From Rhodanobacter fulvus Jip2 (GTDB taxonomy: Bacteria > Pseudomonadota > Gammaproteobacteria > Xanthomonadales > Rhodanobacteraceae): DNA of 64,000 nt. Below, piece after piece: positions 57,681 to 64,000 of the stretch; position 1 is the stretch's first letter, and the number at the start of each line of letters is the position of its first letter. The translations under genes and the position numbers were made by a program. The DNA lies in the NCBI RefSeq assembly GCF_000264315.1, contig NZ_AJXU01000031.1:1-64000 (forward strand), in the 5' to 3' direction. The notes under the pieces were generated by a model, which saw only the letters and a program-made list of their open reading frames with translations, had not been told where the DNA came from and searched no databases.

Positions 57681-57704
57681 AAAAAAGGCGCCCGCGGGCG
57701 CCTT
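57681..57704 (-). terminator. Intrinsic terminator of the DUF4156 lipoprotein gene
   Basis: GGCGCCCGCGGGCGCC self-complementary stem (57687-57702) with an A6 run at 57681-57686, i.e. a T6 run when read leftwards. It begins 24 bp after the lipoprotein stop and separates it from pssA. Confidence 0.85.
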
Positions 57705-57725
57705 CGGCGTGCTGGAACGGCCAGC

Positions 57726-58130
57726 TCAGTTGCCCTTGACCGGGAACGTCTGCGCGTTGCCGGGCGCGGGCGTGGCCGCGGGCGTGGCGGACGAGCGCAC
57801 CGGGCTGATCGTGCGCGTGCCACACTGGTACACGCCCCACGCCTGCGAGCCGTCGGCGGGTTCGGCCAGCGGCTTGACGGTGTCGGCGTGCATCTTGGCG
57901 GCCTCGTTGCGAGCCATCACTTCCAGCTCCTCGCGGATCGTCATGCCATTGCGGTTGACCGGGCCGATGTGGTCCATCACCGAGACGGTGACCTTGCCCA
58001 GTTCGTGGCAGGCCGACACGTCGCCATTCCAGGCCGTGCGCACGTTCTTGGCCGCTTCGTCCATGGTGATGCCCCACGTGCACGCGCTCAGCGCCAGCAC
58101 GGGGACGAGCAACAGCAGGTTCTTGCGCAT
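57726..58130 (-). CDS. DUF4156-like lipoprotein
   Basis: A 134-residue lipoprotein. The signal MRKNLLLLVPVLALSAC gives Cys17. The mature part fits DUF4156: VSACHELGKVTVSVMDHIGPVNRNGMTIREELEVMARNEAAKMHADTV and GVYQCG, with two cysteines that probably bond. A Ser/Pro-rich tail (SSATPAATPAPG) follows. Function unknown; likely outer-membrane attached. 122 bp downstream of the M16 peptidase gene, same strand. Confidence 0.82.
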   Translation of the reverse strand: MRKNLLLLVPVLALSACTWGITMDEAAKNVRTAWNGDVSACHELGKVTVSVMDHIGPVNRNGMTIREELEVMARNEAAKMHADTVKPLAEPADGSQAWGVYQCGTRTISPVRSSATPAATPAPGNAQTFPVKGN

Positions 58131-58252
58131 GGAAATCTCCGTGTGTGAACTGGGTGGAAAGATCGCGCCGCGACCGCGCGGCAAGGCGCCATCGTAGCGC
58201 GAGGGCGGTGCCGCGTGCCGGCGGATGGCACGCGATACCCCGCCCGCGGGGC

Positions 58253-61108
58253 TTATTTCGGCGCCACCGGTTTGCCGTCGGTATCCAGCACCTGGATGTC
58301 ACCCAGTTTCAACGCACGGATCGGCGCCTCGACCTTTTTCAGGTCACCCACGATCACCCACGTCAGCTGGTCGGGATGGATGATTTCCTGCGCGGCGGCC
58401 TGCACCGAGGCATCGGTCTGCGCCTCGATGCGCGACTTCAGCGTGCGCACGTAATCGTCGGGGCGGTCGTACTGCACGATGTCCTGCAACGCGCCCATCA
58501 CCGCCGAGGTGGTCTGGTAGCCGCCCGGCATGCTGCGCACGTCGCCGACCTTGATCTTGTCGATCTCCTGGTCGGTGAGCGGTTGCGGGCCGATCACCGC
58601 GCGGGCCTCTTTCAACAGCTCGGCGATGGATGGCGCGGTCTTGTCGGTCTGCACCGGCGCGTACAGCAGGAACGGGCGTTGGCCCAGGGCATTCTGCAGG
58701 ATGCTGAAGGCGCCGTAGGCCCAGTGCTTGTCCTCGCGCAGGTTCATGTTGAGGCGCGAGGTGAAGGTGCCGCCGAACGCGCCGTTCATGGTCTGGATCT
58801 GCAGGTTGTTGGGCGCCTCGGTGGACGGCGCGAGGCTGCCGGCCAGGATCAGGCTTTGCTGCGCGCCGGGGCGGTCGATCAGGTAGACGCGTGCACGCGG
58901 CGGCGGTGCCACCTTGCCGATGTTCTTCGCCGGCACTTTGCCCGCGGGCGCCTGCCACTGGCCGAATGCCGCATCCAGGGCCGGGATGATCTTCGCCAGC
59001 GTGGTGTCGCCGGCGACCAGGATGCGCACGTTGTCGGGCCGGATGTAGTCGGCCATGAAGCGGCGCATGTCGGCGGCCTGCAGCGCCTTGATCGACGCAT
59101 CCGTGCCCGAGCCGGTGAACGGGATGGCATAGGCGTGGCCCTTGCCGTACAGCAGCGGCGGCAAGGTGCGCAGCGCGATGCCGACGGGCTGGCTCTTTTC
59201 CTGCGCGATACCGGCCAGCCACTGGCCGCGCACGCGGTCGATATCGGCCTGGCGGAAGGCGGGCTGGCGCACGATGTCGGCGAACAGCGCCAGCGATGGC
59301 TGCAAGGCGTCATCCAGCGCGTTCAACGAGGCGTTGCAGAAATCCAGCCCGCAATCGGTGTCGATCAGCGCGCCCAGCCGCTGCTTGCGCTTGGCGATTT
59401 CGACCGAATCCAGCTGCGTGGTGCCCTCGTCCAGCATCGACATGGTGAAGCTGGAGGTACCCAGCTTGCGGCCCTGGTCGGCGGCGTAGCCGGCATCAAA
59501 CAGCAACCGCACCTGTACCGCCGGCACGGTATGACGCTCGGCCAGCACCACCTCGATGCCGTTGGCCAGACGGCCGCGCTGCACGGCCGGGAAGCTCAGG
59601 TCGGGATAGCTGTCGACCTTGGGCACGCCCTTGCCGCGGTCGACGCGGCTGTCGACGGTGCGGAAATCGGCGGCGCGCGAAAGCACCGGCGCAGGCTTGC
59701 CGGGGGCGGCGGCGCGACCGGCGGCGGCAGCGCTGTCGACGCTATCGACCTTGCCCGGTACCACGGTCAAGGTGTAATCGCCGCGGGCGATCCAGCGGTT
59801 CGCCGCGGCGGTGACGCTGGCCGGCGTGGCGGCCATGAACTCGTTGAACTGCTTCAGGTAGGCTCCCGGATCACCGTGATAGAGCTGCCCCTGGGCCAGG
59901 ATCGACGCCTGCGTGTTGACGCGCTCCAGCCCGCGCACGAACGAGGCGCGGGTTTCCGTCTTCACCCGCGCCAGCTCGTCGGCGCCGGGACCGTGCGCCA
60001 GGAAGTTGCGCCATTCATCGGCAATGGCCGCTTCGACGCGTGCGGGGTCGACGCCTTGTTTCACGTCGACCTGCAGCTCGAACAGGCTGGCCAGCGAGTG
60101 TTGCTCCACATCCACCGAGACGTCGTCGGCCAGCTTGTCGCGATAGACCAGCCGCTGGTACAGCCGCGAGGTCTTGCCGCCGCCCAGCACCGCGGCGGCC
60201 AGTTCCAGCAGGTTCTCGTCGGTGCTGCCGCGCGGCGGCACGTTCCATTCGCGGTAGATGCGCGTCTGCGCCACGTTGTCGGTCATCGTGCCGCGGGTGG
60301 ACTGCTCGCGCGGCGCCACCCACGGTTGCGGCCGCGGCACGCGCGGGCCGGCCGCGATATCGCCGAAGTACTTCAGCATTTTCTCTTTTGCCACCGCCGG
60401 CGTGATGTCGCCGGCCAGCACCACCACCGTATTGGCGGCGCCGTAGTAGTCGCGGAACCACTGCTTCACGTCGCCCAGCGAGGCGGCGTTCAAATCGGCC
60501 ATCGAGCCGATGGTGTCGTGGTGATAAGGATGGTTGGCGGGGAACGCCTCGGCCTGGATCAGCTCGCTGGCGCGCCCGTAGGGCTGGTTTTCGCCCTGGC
60601 GTTTCTCGTTCTGCACCACGCCGCGCTGCTCGTCGAGCTGCGGCTGGCCGATGGCGCCCAGCAGATGGCCCATACGGTCGGACTCCATCCACAGCGCCAT
60701 GTCCAGCGCGGTGGTGGGCACGGTTTCGAAATAGTTGGTGCGATCGAGCCAGGTGGTGCCGTTCTGGTCGGTGGCGCCGGCCCGTTCGAACGGCTTGAAG
60801 AACTCGTCCTTGTGGTTTTCCGAGCCCTGGAACATCAGGTGCTCGAACAGGTGCGCGAAACCGGTCTTGCCCTTGGGCTCGTACGAGGAGCCCACGTGAT
60901 ACCACACGCTGACCGCCACCACCGGCGCCTTGTGATCCTCGTGCACCACCACGGTCAGGCCGTTGGGCAAGGTGAACCGCGTATAGGCGAGCGCGGGAAT
61001 CGTGCTGGCGGCATCGGTGACCGCGGGTGGGTCGGCCAAAACCGGCACGATGCCCACGGAAAAAGTCAGCAAACCGGCGAGCCACAACGCGTGCGTTTTC
61101 AGGGCCAC
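58253..61108 (-). CDS. M16 family double-domain zinc peptidase, exported
   Basis: A 951-residue pitrilysin-type protease. It has a signal peptide (HALWLAGLLTFSVGIVPVLA). The N-terminal M16 domain has the inverted zinc motif HLFEH (His86, Glu89, His90) in KTGFAHLFEHLMFQGS, with the distal Glu in LDEQRGVVQNEKRQ. The second M16 half (from about residue 500) lacks the site and includes ASLNALDDALQPSLALFADIV and GTFTSRLNMNLREDKHWAYG. It should degrade peptides in the periplasm. The start is GTG 61108 with AAGGA upstream. It is divergent from a sigma-54-type promoter. Confidence 0.92.
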   Translation of the reverse strand: MALKTHALWLAGLLTFSVGIVPVLADPPAVTDAASTIPALAYTRFTLPNGLTVVVHEDHKAPVVAVSVWYHVGSSYEPKGKTGFAHLFEHLMFQGSENHKDEFFKPFERAGATDQNGTTWLDRTNYFETVPTTALDMALWMESDRMGHLLGAIGQPQLDEQRGVVQNEKRQGENQPYGRASELIQAEAFPANHPYHHDTIGSMADLNAASLGDVKQWFRDYYGAANTVVVLAGDITPAVAKEKMLKYFGDIAAGPRVPRPQPWVAPREQSTRGTMTDNVAQTRIYREWNVPPRGSTDENLLELAAAVLGGGKTSRLYQRLVYRDKLADDVSVDVEQHSLASLFELQVDVKQGVDPARVEAAIADEWRNFLAHGPGADELARVKTETRASFVRGLERVNTQASILAQGQLYHGDPGAYLKQFNEFMAATPASVTAAANRWIARGDYTLTVVPGKVDSVDSAAAAGRAAAPGKPAPVLSRAADFRTVDSRVDRGKGVPKVDSYPDLSFPAVQRGRLANGIEVVLAERHTVPAVQVRLLFDAGYAADQGRKLGTSSFTMSMLDEGTTQLDSVEIAKRKQRLGALIDTDCGLDFCNASLNALDDALQPSLALFADIVRQPAFRQADIDRVRGQWLAGIAQEKSQPVGIALRTLPPLLYGKGHAYAIPFTGSGTDASIKALQAADMRRFMADYIRPDNVRILVAGDTTLAKIIPALDAAFGQWQAPAGKVPAKNIGKVAPPPRARVYLIDRPGAQQSLILAGSLAPSTEAPNNLQIQTMNGAFGGTFTSRLNMNLREDKHWAYGAFSILQNALGQRPFLLYAPVQTDKTAPSIAELLKEARAVIGPQPLTDQEIDKIKVGDVRSMPGGYQTTSAVMGALQDIVQYDRPDDYVRTLKSRIEAQTDASVQAAAQEIIHPDQLTWVIVGDLKKVEAPIRALKLGDIQVLDTDGKPVAPK

Positions 61109-61199
61109 GGTAATTCCTTGGCATGGGTGAAGGATATTGAGCCTAGGCGGCACGGCGGCCGCAGCGCAACTGGCGCCAGGCATGCCGGGCGACGGCATG

Positions 61200-61252
61200 C
61201 GGACATTGTTGTCCGGCGATGTCCGCGCCCGTTCGGACGATGTCCGCGGACA
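61200..61252. promoter_or_regulatory. Iterated TGTCCG/CGGACA half-sites, candidate activator sites
   Basis: Six copies of one hexamer in 53 bp: CGGACA 61200-61205, TGTCCG 61210-61215, TGTCCG 61220-61225, CGGACG 61234-61239 (one change), TGTCCG 61241-61246 and CGGACA 61247-61252; the last two form a perfect 12-bp palindrome. The first two TGTCCG copies are 10 bp apart, on one face of the helix. The cluster is centred about 95-120 bp before the likely start of transcription of the sigma-54 promoter, where enhancer-binding proteins usually bind. Confidence 0.75.
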
Positions 61253-61289
61253 GCACGCGCATTTTCCAGACCGGATTTTTATTCCGGAA

Positions 61290-61302
61290 AATCACCAGCT
61301 TG
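61290..61302 (+). promoter_or_regulatory. Possible IHF site
   Basis: AATCACCAGCTTG matches WATCARNNNNTTR with one mismatch (C for R), next to an A/T-rich stretch at 61261-61291. It lies between the half-site cluster and the -24/-12 promoter, as IHF bending sites do in sigma-54 systems. Confidence 0.45.
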
Positions 61303-61317
61303 CGCTATTCCGAAAGG

Positions 61318-61334
61318 CTGGCACGGCGATTGCT
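61318..61334 (+). promoter_or_regulatory. Consensus sigma-54 (-24/-12) promoter
   Basis: CTGGCACG-GCGA-TTGCT matches the RpoN consensus YTGGCACGNNNNTTGCW at every position (GG at 61320-61321, GC at 61332-61333). Transcription would start near 61344-61346, giving a leader of about 37 nt before the ATG at 61382. Confidence 0.88.
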
Positions 61335-61381
61335 CTCTTGGTCATGCAGGGGTTTTCAATCACGGAAAAGGAAGAGCGATC

Positions 61382-61588
61382 ATGAAATTCGAAACGATAA
61401 TGTTGCACAGCTTGTTTGCGGCCTGCTTCGCACTGTGCGTGCTGGTGATGGGCGCGATGCTGCACGCGCAGCCGGTGGCACACACGGCGCCGGGCTCCTC
61501 AGTCGCGACGATGCTGCTGGACGCGCCCGACAGCTGCGTGCTGCCGCACGACGGCGTGCTTTGCCCGCCATCCACGCAGGTGTTGTAA
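61382..61588 (+). CDS. 68-residue exported peptide, sigma-54 controlled, unknown
   Basis: A small protein: a signal peptide or N-terminal helix covers about residues 8-29 ([19 protein letters not shown]), followed by a mature part of about 39 residues, [20 protein letters not shown] then [19 protein letters not shown], with two Cys nine apart that could bond. I know no family. Support for its being real: a GGAAGAG ribosome site 4-10 nt upstream, a consensus sigma-54 promoter with upstream half-sites, and no competing frame. trmL starts 43 bp after its stop, so some trmL transcription may come from here. It could be a secreted signal, an envelope peptide or a surface component. Confidence 0.75.
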   Translation: MKFETIMLHSLFAACFALCVLVMGAMLHAQPVAHTAPGSSVATMLLDAPDSCVLPHDGVLCPPSTQVL

Positions 61589-61631
61589 GACCGACGCAGA
61601 CGCGGGGGCGATGAATGCCGATAATGGCCGG

Positions 61632-62105
61632 ATGCTCCATGTGATCCTGTTTCGCCCCGAGATCCCGCCGAACACCGGCAACGTGATTCGCCTGTGCGCG
61701 AATACCGGTGCCGCGCTGCACCTGATCCGCCCGCTGGGTTTTGAACTCGACGATGCGCGGCTGCGCCGCGCCGGGCTGGATTATCACGAGTACGCCAGCG
61801 TGGCCGTGCACGACGACTTCGCCGCTTGCCTCGACGCCATCGGCTCGCCGCGCGTGTTCGCCTTTTCCACCCGCGGCCAGGTAGCCCACGTCGACGCGCG
61901 CTTCGCCGATGGCGATGCGCTGCTGTTCGGCTGCGAAACCGCCGGCCTGCCTGCCGACGTGTTCGAGTCGATCCCCGCCAACCAGCGCCTGCGCCTGCCC
62001 ATGTGCCCGAACAGCCGCAGCCTCAATCTGTCGAATTCGGTGGCCGTGGCGGTCTACGAGGCCTGGCGGCAGCTTGGGTTCGTTGGGGCGGGGAATCGGG
62101 AATAG
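61632..62105 (+). CDS. trmL: tRNA (cytidine34/uridine34-2'-O)-methyltransferase
   Basis: A 157-residue SPOUT-family enzyme that 2'-O-methylates the wobble base of tRNA-Leu isoacceptors. [23 protein letters not shown] start, [30 protein letters not shown], and the knot motif [33 protein letters not shown] 61632 fits the family; the ATG seven codons upstream is an unlikely alternative. The last residues (GNRE) and the stop codon come from a heptamer repeat that begins at 62091. Confidence 0.94.
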   Translation: MLHVILFRPEIPPNTGNVIRLCANTGAALHLIRPLGFELDDARLRRAGLDYHEYASVAVHDDFAACLDAIGSPRVFAFSTRGQVAHVDARFADGDALLFGCETAGLPADVFESIPANQRLRLPMCPNSRSLNLSNSVAVAVYEAWRQLGFVGAGNRE

Positions 62106-62228
62106 AGAATCGGGAATAGGAAAAGCAAAAACCTCGGCACCCGCGGCATCCTTTCCGCCGGCGAAACACCGCTCTTCCAATTCCCCATTCCCCATTCCCC
62201 ATTCCCCATTCCCCATTCCCCATTCCCG
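62091..62228. repeat. Heptamer-bounded intergenic element spanning the trmL stop
   Basis: Left array GGGAATC-GGGAATA-GAGAATC-GGGAATA (62091-62118); right array (ATTCCCC)x6 plus ATTCCCG (62180-62228), opposite in sense. The 60-bp centre contains CCGCGGCATCC and CCGCCGGCG. Same layout as 33.77-33.90 kb. It supplies the end of trmL and fills the gap before ubiJ. Confidence 0.88.
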
Positions 62229-62271
62229 GCAACGCGGGCGACGCAAACGCCGCACAGCTACAATCGCCGGG

Positions 62272-62919
62272 ATGAACTCCACGCCCAATACCTGGATGCC
62301 GCAACCGCTGCGCAAGCTGGCCGGCCGCGCGCTGCAAACCGCGTTGAACCACACGCTGTCGCTGGACCCGGACACGCAGCAGAAACTGGCCGCATTGAAC
62401 GGCCGCAGCGTGCAACTGCACCTGCGCGGACCGGAGCTCGCATTGGCGATCACGGTCGACGACGCCAAGCTGGTGGTGGGTCCGCCACAGGAAAGCAGCC
62501 AGCTGCGCGTCGCGGCCACGCCCGGCAGCCTGCTGGCGATGCTGTTTCGCCGCGACGACGACGGCATCGCGCCGGGCAAGGTGGAGATCGCCGGTGATGC
62601 GGAACTGGCGCGCCGGCTGGAAAAACTGGCCAGCAAGTTCGCGCCCGATTTCGAGGAAGCATTCGCGCGCAGCTTCGGTGATGTGCTGGGCGTGCCGCTG
62701 GCCAAGGCCGTCCGCCGCGGCCTGAGCCACGCCCGCGAAAGTGCCGCGCACCTCACCGAGGACGGCGCCGACTGGCTGCGCGAGGAAGCGCGCGTGGCGC
62801 TGGCACCGGGCGAGGTGGAGGACTTCCTCGACGGCGTGGACCATCTGCGCGAGCGCAGCGAGCGGATGGAATCGCGCGTGCAGCGGCTCATCGCGCGGCT
62901 GCAAGGCAGCGCCGCATGA
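62272..62919 (+). CDS. ubiJ: Ubiquinone biosynthesis accessory factor UbiJ (SCP2 domain)
   Basis: A 215-residue cytoplasmic accessory factor of the ubiquinone-synthesis metabolon. The N-terminal half is an SCP2-type lipid-binding domain ([56 protein letters not shown]); the C-terminal half is helical with a coiled coil ([22 protein letters not shown]). It overlaps ubiB by 4 nt (ATGA), matching the ubiJ-ubiB order of E. coli, which supports the call. Confidence 0.92.
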   Translation: MNSTPNTWMPQPLRKLAGRALQTALNHTLSLDPDTQQKLAALNGRSVQLHLRGPELALAITVDDAKLVVGPPQESSQLRVAATPGSLLAMLFRRDDDGIAPGKVEIAGDAELARRLEKLASKFAPDFEEAFARSFGDVLGVPLAKAVRRGLSHARESAAHLTEDGADWLREEARVALAPGEVEDFLDGVDHLRERSERMESRVQRLIARLQGSAA

Positions 62920-64000
62920 CGCCGCTGGGAGTCGTGCCGCGGCTGCTGCGGGTGGCCTCGGTGTTGCTGGCGTATCGGTTGGACGAACTGGTCGACGCCA
63001 CCCACCTGTACCGTCCGCTGAAACTGTTGCGCCCGTTGCTGGCGCGGCCGCGCGCCAACGTGGCGCAGCTGTCGCGCGGCGAGCGGCTGCGGCTGGCATT
63101 GACCGAGCTGGGCCCGATTTTCGTCAAGGCGGGCCAGGTGCTGTCGACTCGCCGCGACCTCGTCCCTGCCGATATCGCCGACGAGCTGTCGCTGTTGCAG
63201 GACCAGGTCGCGCCGTTCCCCGGCGCCGAGGCCCGCGCCATCGTCGAGCAGCAGTTGAACGCATCGACCGACCAGCTCTACGCGCACTTCGACGAAAGGC
63301 CGCTGGCCTCCGCCTCGATCGCCCAGGTGCACGCGGCTACCTTGCGCGATGGCCGCGAGGTCGTGGTGAAGGTGCTGCGTCCGGGCATCGATGCGCGGAT
63401 CGCCCGCGACGTGAAGCTGTTGCGCTCGCTGGGCGAACTGGCCCAGCGCTGGCACCCGAACGCCGACAAGATCCGGCCGCTGGACGTGGTGGCCGAAGTC
63501 GAGAAGATGCTGGAAAACGAGCTGGACCTGCAGCGCGAAGGCGCCAGCGCCAGCCTGCTGAAGCGCAACTTCGACAGCGGCGTGGATCTCTACGTGCCCG
63601 CCGTGCACTGGGAGCTCACCGCCGCGCGCGTGCTGACACTGGAGCGCGTGCACGGCGTCAGCAGCGACGACATCGCTGCCATCGACGCGGCCGGCATCGA
63701 CCGCAAGGCGCTGGCGGCCAAGGGCGTGCGGGTGTTCTACGAGCAGGTGTTCCGCGACAACTTTTTCCATGCCGATGCGCACCCCGGCAACATCTGGGTG
63801 GACACCGCGCGCACCGGCGAGCCGCGTTTCATCGCGCTGGATTTCGGCATCATGGGTTCGCTACCCGAGGCCGATCAGTACTGGCTGGCGCAGAATTTCA
63901 TCGCCCTGTTCGAGCGCGATTACGCCCGCATCGCGCAACTGCACGTGGCCGCCGGCTGGATGCCCGCCACCCTGCGGCTGGACGAACTGGAAGCGGCGGT
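62916..64000 (+). CDS. ubiB: Ubiquinone biosynthesis kinase-like protein UbiB (5' part)
   Basis: The frame is open from ATG 62916 to the window edge (361 codons of about 540 expected), so this is partial because of the window and not broken. It is an ABC1/UbiB atypical kinase-like ATPase needed for ubiquinone synthesis. The KxGQ motif is in [14 protein letters not shown] (Lys71), the Ala-rich nucleotide loop in [13 protein letters not shown], the lysine in [10 protein letters not shown], and the metal-binding DFGIMGS near the cut end. It is coupled to ubiJ by the 4-nt overlap. Confidence 0.93.
   Translation, partial: MTPLGVVPRLLRVASVLLAYRLDELVDATHLYRPLKLLRPLLARPRANVAQLSRGERLRLALTELGPIFVKAGQVLSTRRDLVPADIADELSLLQDQVAPFPGAEARAIVEQQLNASTDQLYAHFDERPLASASIAQVHAATLRDGREVVVKVLRPGIDARIARDVKLLRSLGELAQRWHPNADKIRPLDVVAEVEKMLENELDLQREGASASLLKRNFDSGVDLYVPAVHWELTAARVLTLERVHGVSSDDIAAIDAAGIDRKALAAKGVRVFYEQVFRDNFFHADAHPGNIWVDTARTGEPRFIALDFGIMGSLPEADQYWLAQNFIALFERDYARIAQLHVAAGWMPATLRLDELEAA

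Noticed and set aside
58145-61381. Long + strand open frame leading into the 68-residue peptide
   Set aside because: It is antisense to the M16 peptidase and low in normal protein composition. Only the last 68 codons have their own ribosome site, promoter and signal peptide.

Overview
The window is about 64 kb of GC-rich chromosome (roughly two thirds G+C) from a gammaproteobacterium. It most likely comes from the Xanthomonadales, family Rhodanobacteraceae (Rhodanobacter/Dyella/Luteibacter type). The call rests on a DUF3247 gene (a family I know from xanthomonads), a dihydrolipoamide dehydrogenase carrying its own lipoyl domain, a three-domain Grx/A-type/rhodanese protein, a trmL-ubiJ-ubiB run, and dense families of small palindromic and heptamer intergenic repeats. 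No 16S gene or other decisive marker is present. I see no rRNA, tRNA, CRISPR, prophage or insertion sequence; this is core and lineage-specific chromosome.

Layout. 0.1-5.3 kb: GH50/agarase-like lipoprotein, APC permease, dinB, glycine-zipper envelope protein. 5.4-9.9 kb: pyruvate dehydrogenase E2 (aceF), an MscS channel and E3 (lpdA) in one leftward operon. 10-17 kb: small envelope, stress and DUF proteins, including an exported Bcp peroxiredoxin. 17-20.8 kb: GH3 beta-glucosidase, glutathione S-transferase, ElaB/YqjD-like anchor protein. 20.9-28.7 kb: aceE, maeB, a QEGLA/DUF1704 protein and rsgA, all leftward. 28.9-36 kb: alaA, SGNH hydrolase, Grx fusion, AMP nucleosidase, DegV, SDR, small lipoprotein, ABC ATPase. 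36.3-41 kb: sppA, MATE pump, DUF3667 protein. 41-47.4 kb: priA, M1 aminopeptidase, alpha/beta hydrolase, fatty-acid-hydroxylase-like protein. 47.5-51.8 kb: GlxA-type AraC regulator, cytochrome P460, and a LysR regulator divergent from a Rossmann oxidoreductase and an SDR. 51.9-58.1 kb: YgjP-like protease, rdgC, aromatic aminotransferase, DUF465, GNAT, pssA, DUF4156 lipoprotein. 58.2-64 kb: M16 double-domain peptidase, a 68-residue exported peptide gene, trmL, ubiJ and a 5' part of ubiB cut by the window edge.

Links between genes. aceE, aceF and lpdA supply the whole pyruvate dehydrogenase complex, although E1 lies 11 kb from E2/E3. maeB beside aceE gives another route to pyruvate. ubiJ and ubiB belong to ubiquinone synthesis. 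Several neighbours overlap by 1-4 nt and are probably translationally coupled (bcp with a membrane protein, alaA with an SGNH hydrolase, MATE with sppA, ubiJ with ubiB).

The most interesting signals: (1) a complete sigma-54-type control region (iterated TGTCCG/CGGACA half-sites, an IHF-like site and a consensus -24/-12 element) in front of an uncharacterised 68-residue exported peptide with two cysteines in its predicted mature part, at 61.2-61.6 kb; (2) intergenic repeat elements that have become protein-coding inside two pyruvate dehydrogenase genes; (3) a perfect inverted pair of DnaA boxes before priA; (4) a bacterial DUF1704 protein with a complete HExxxH...E metal site.
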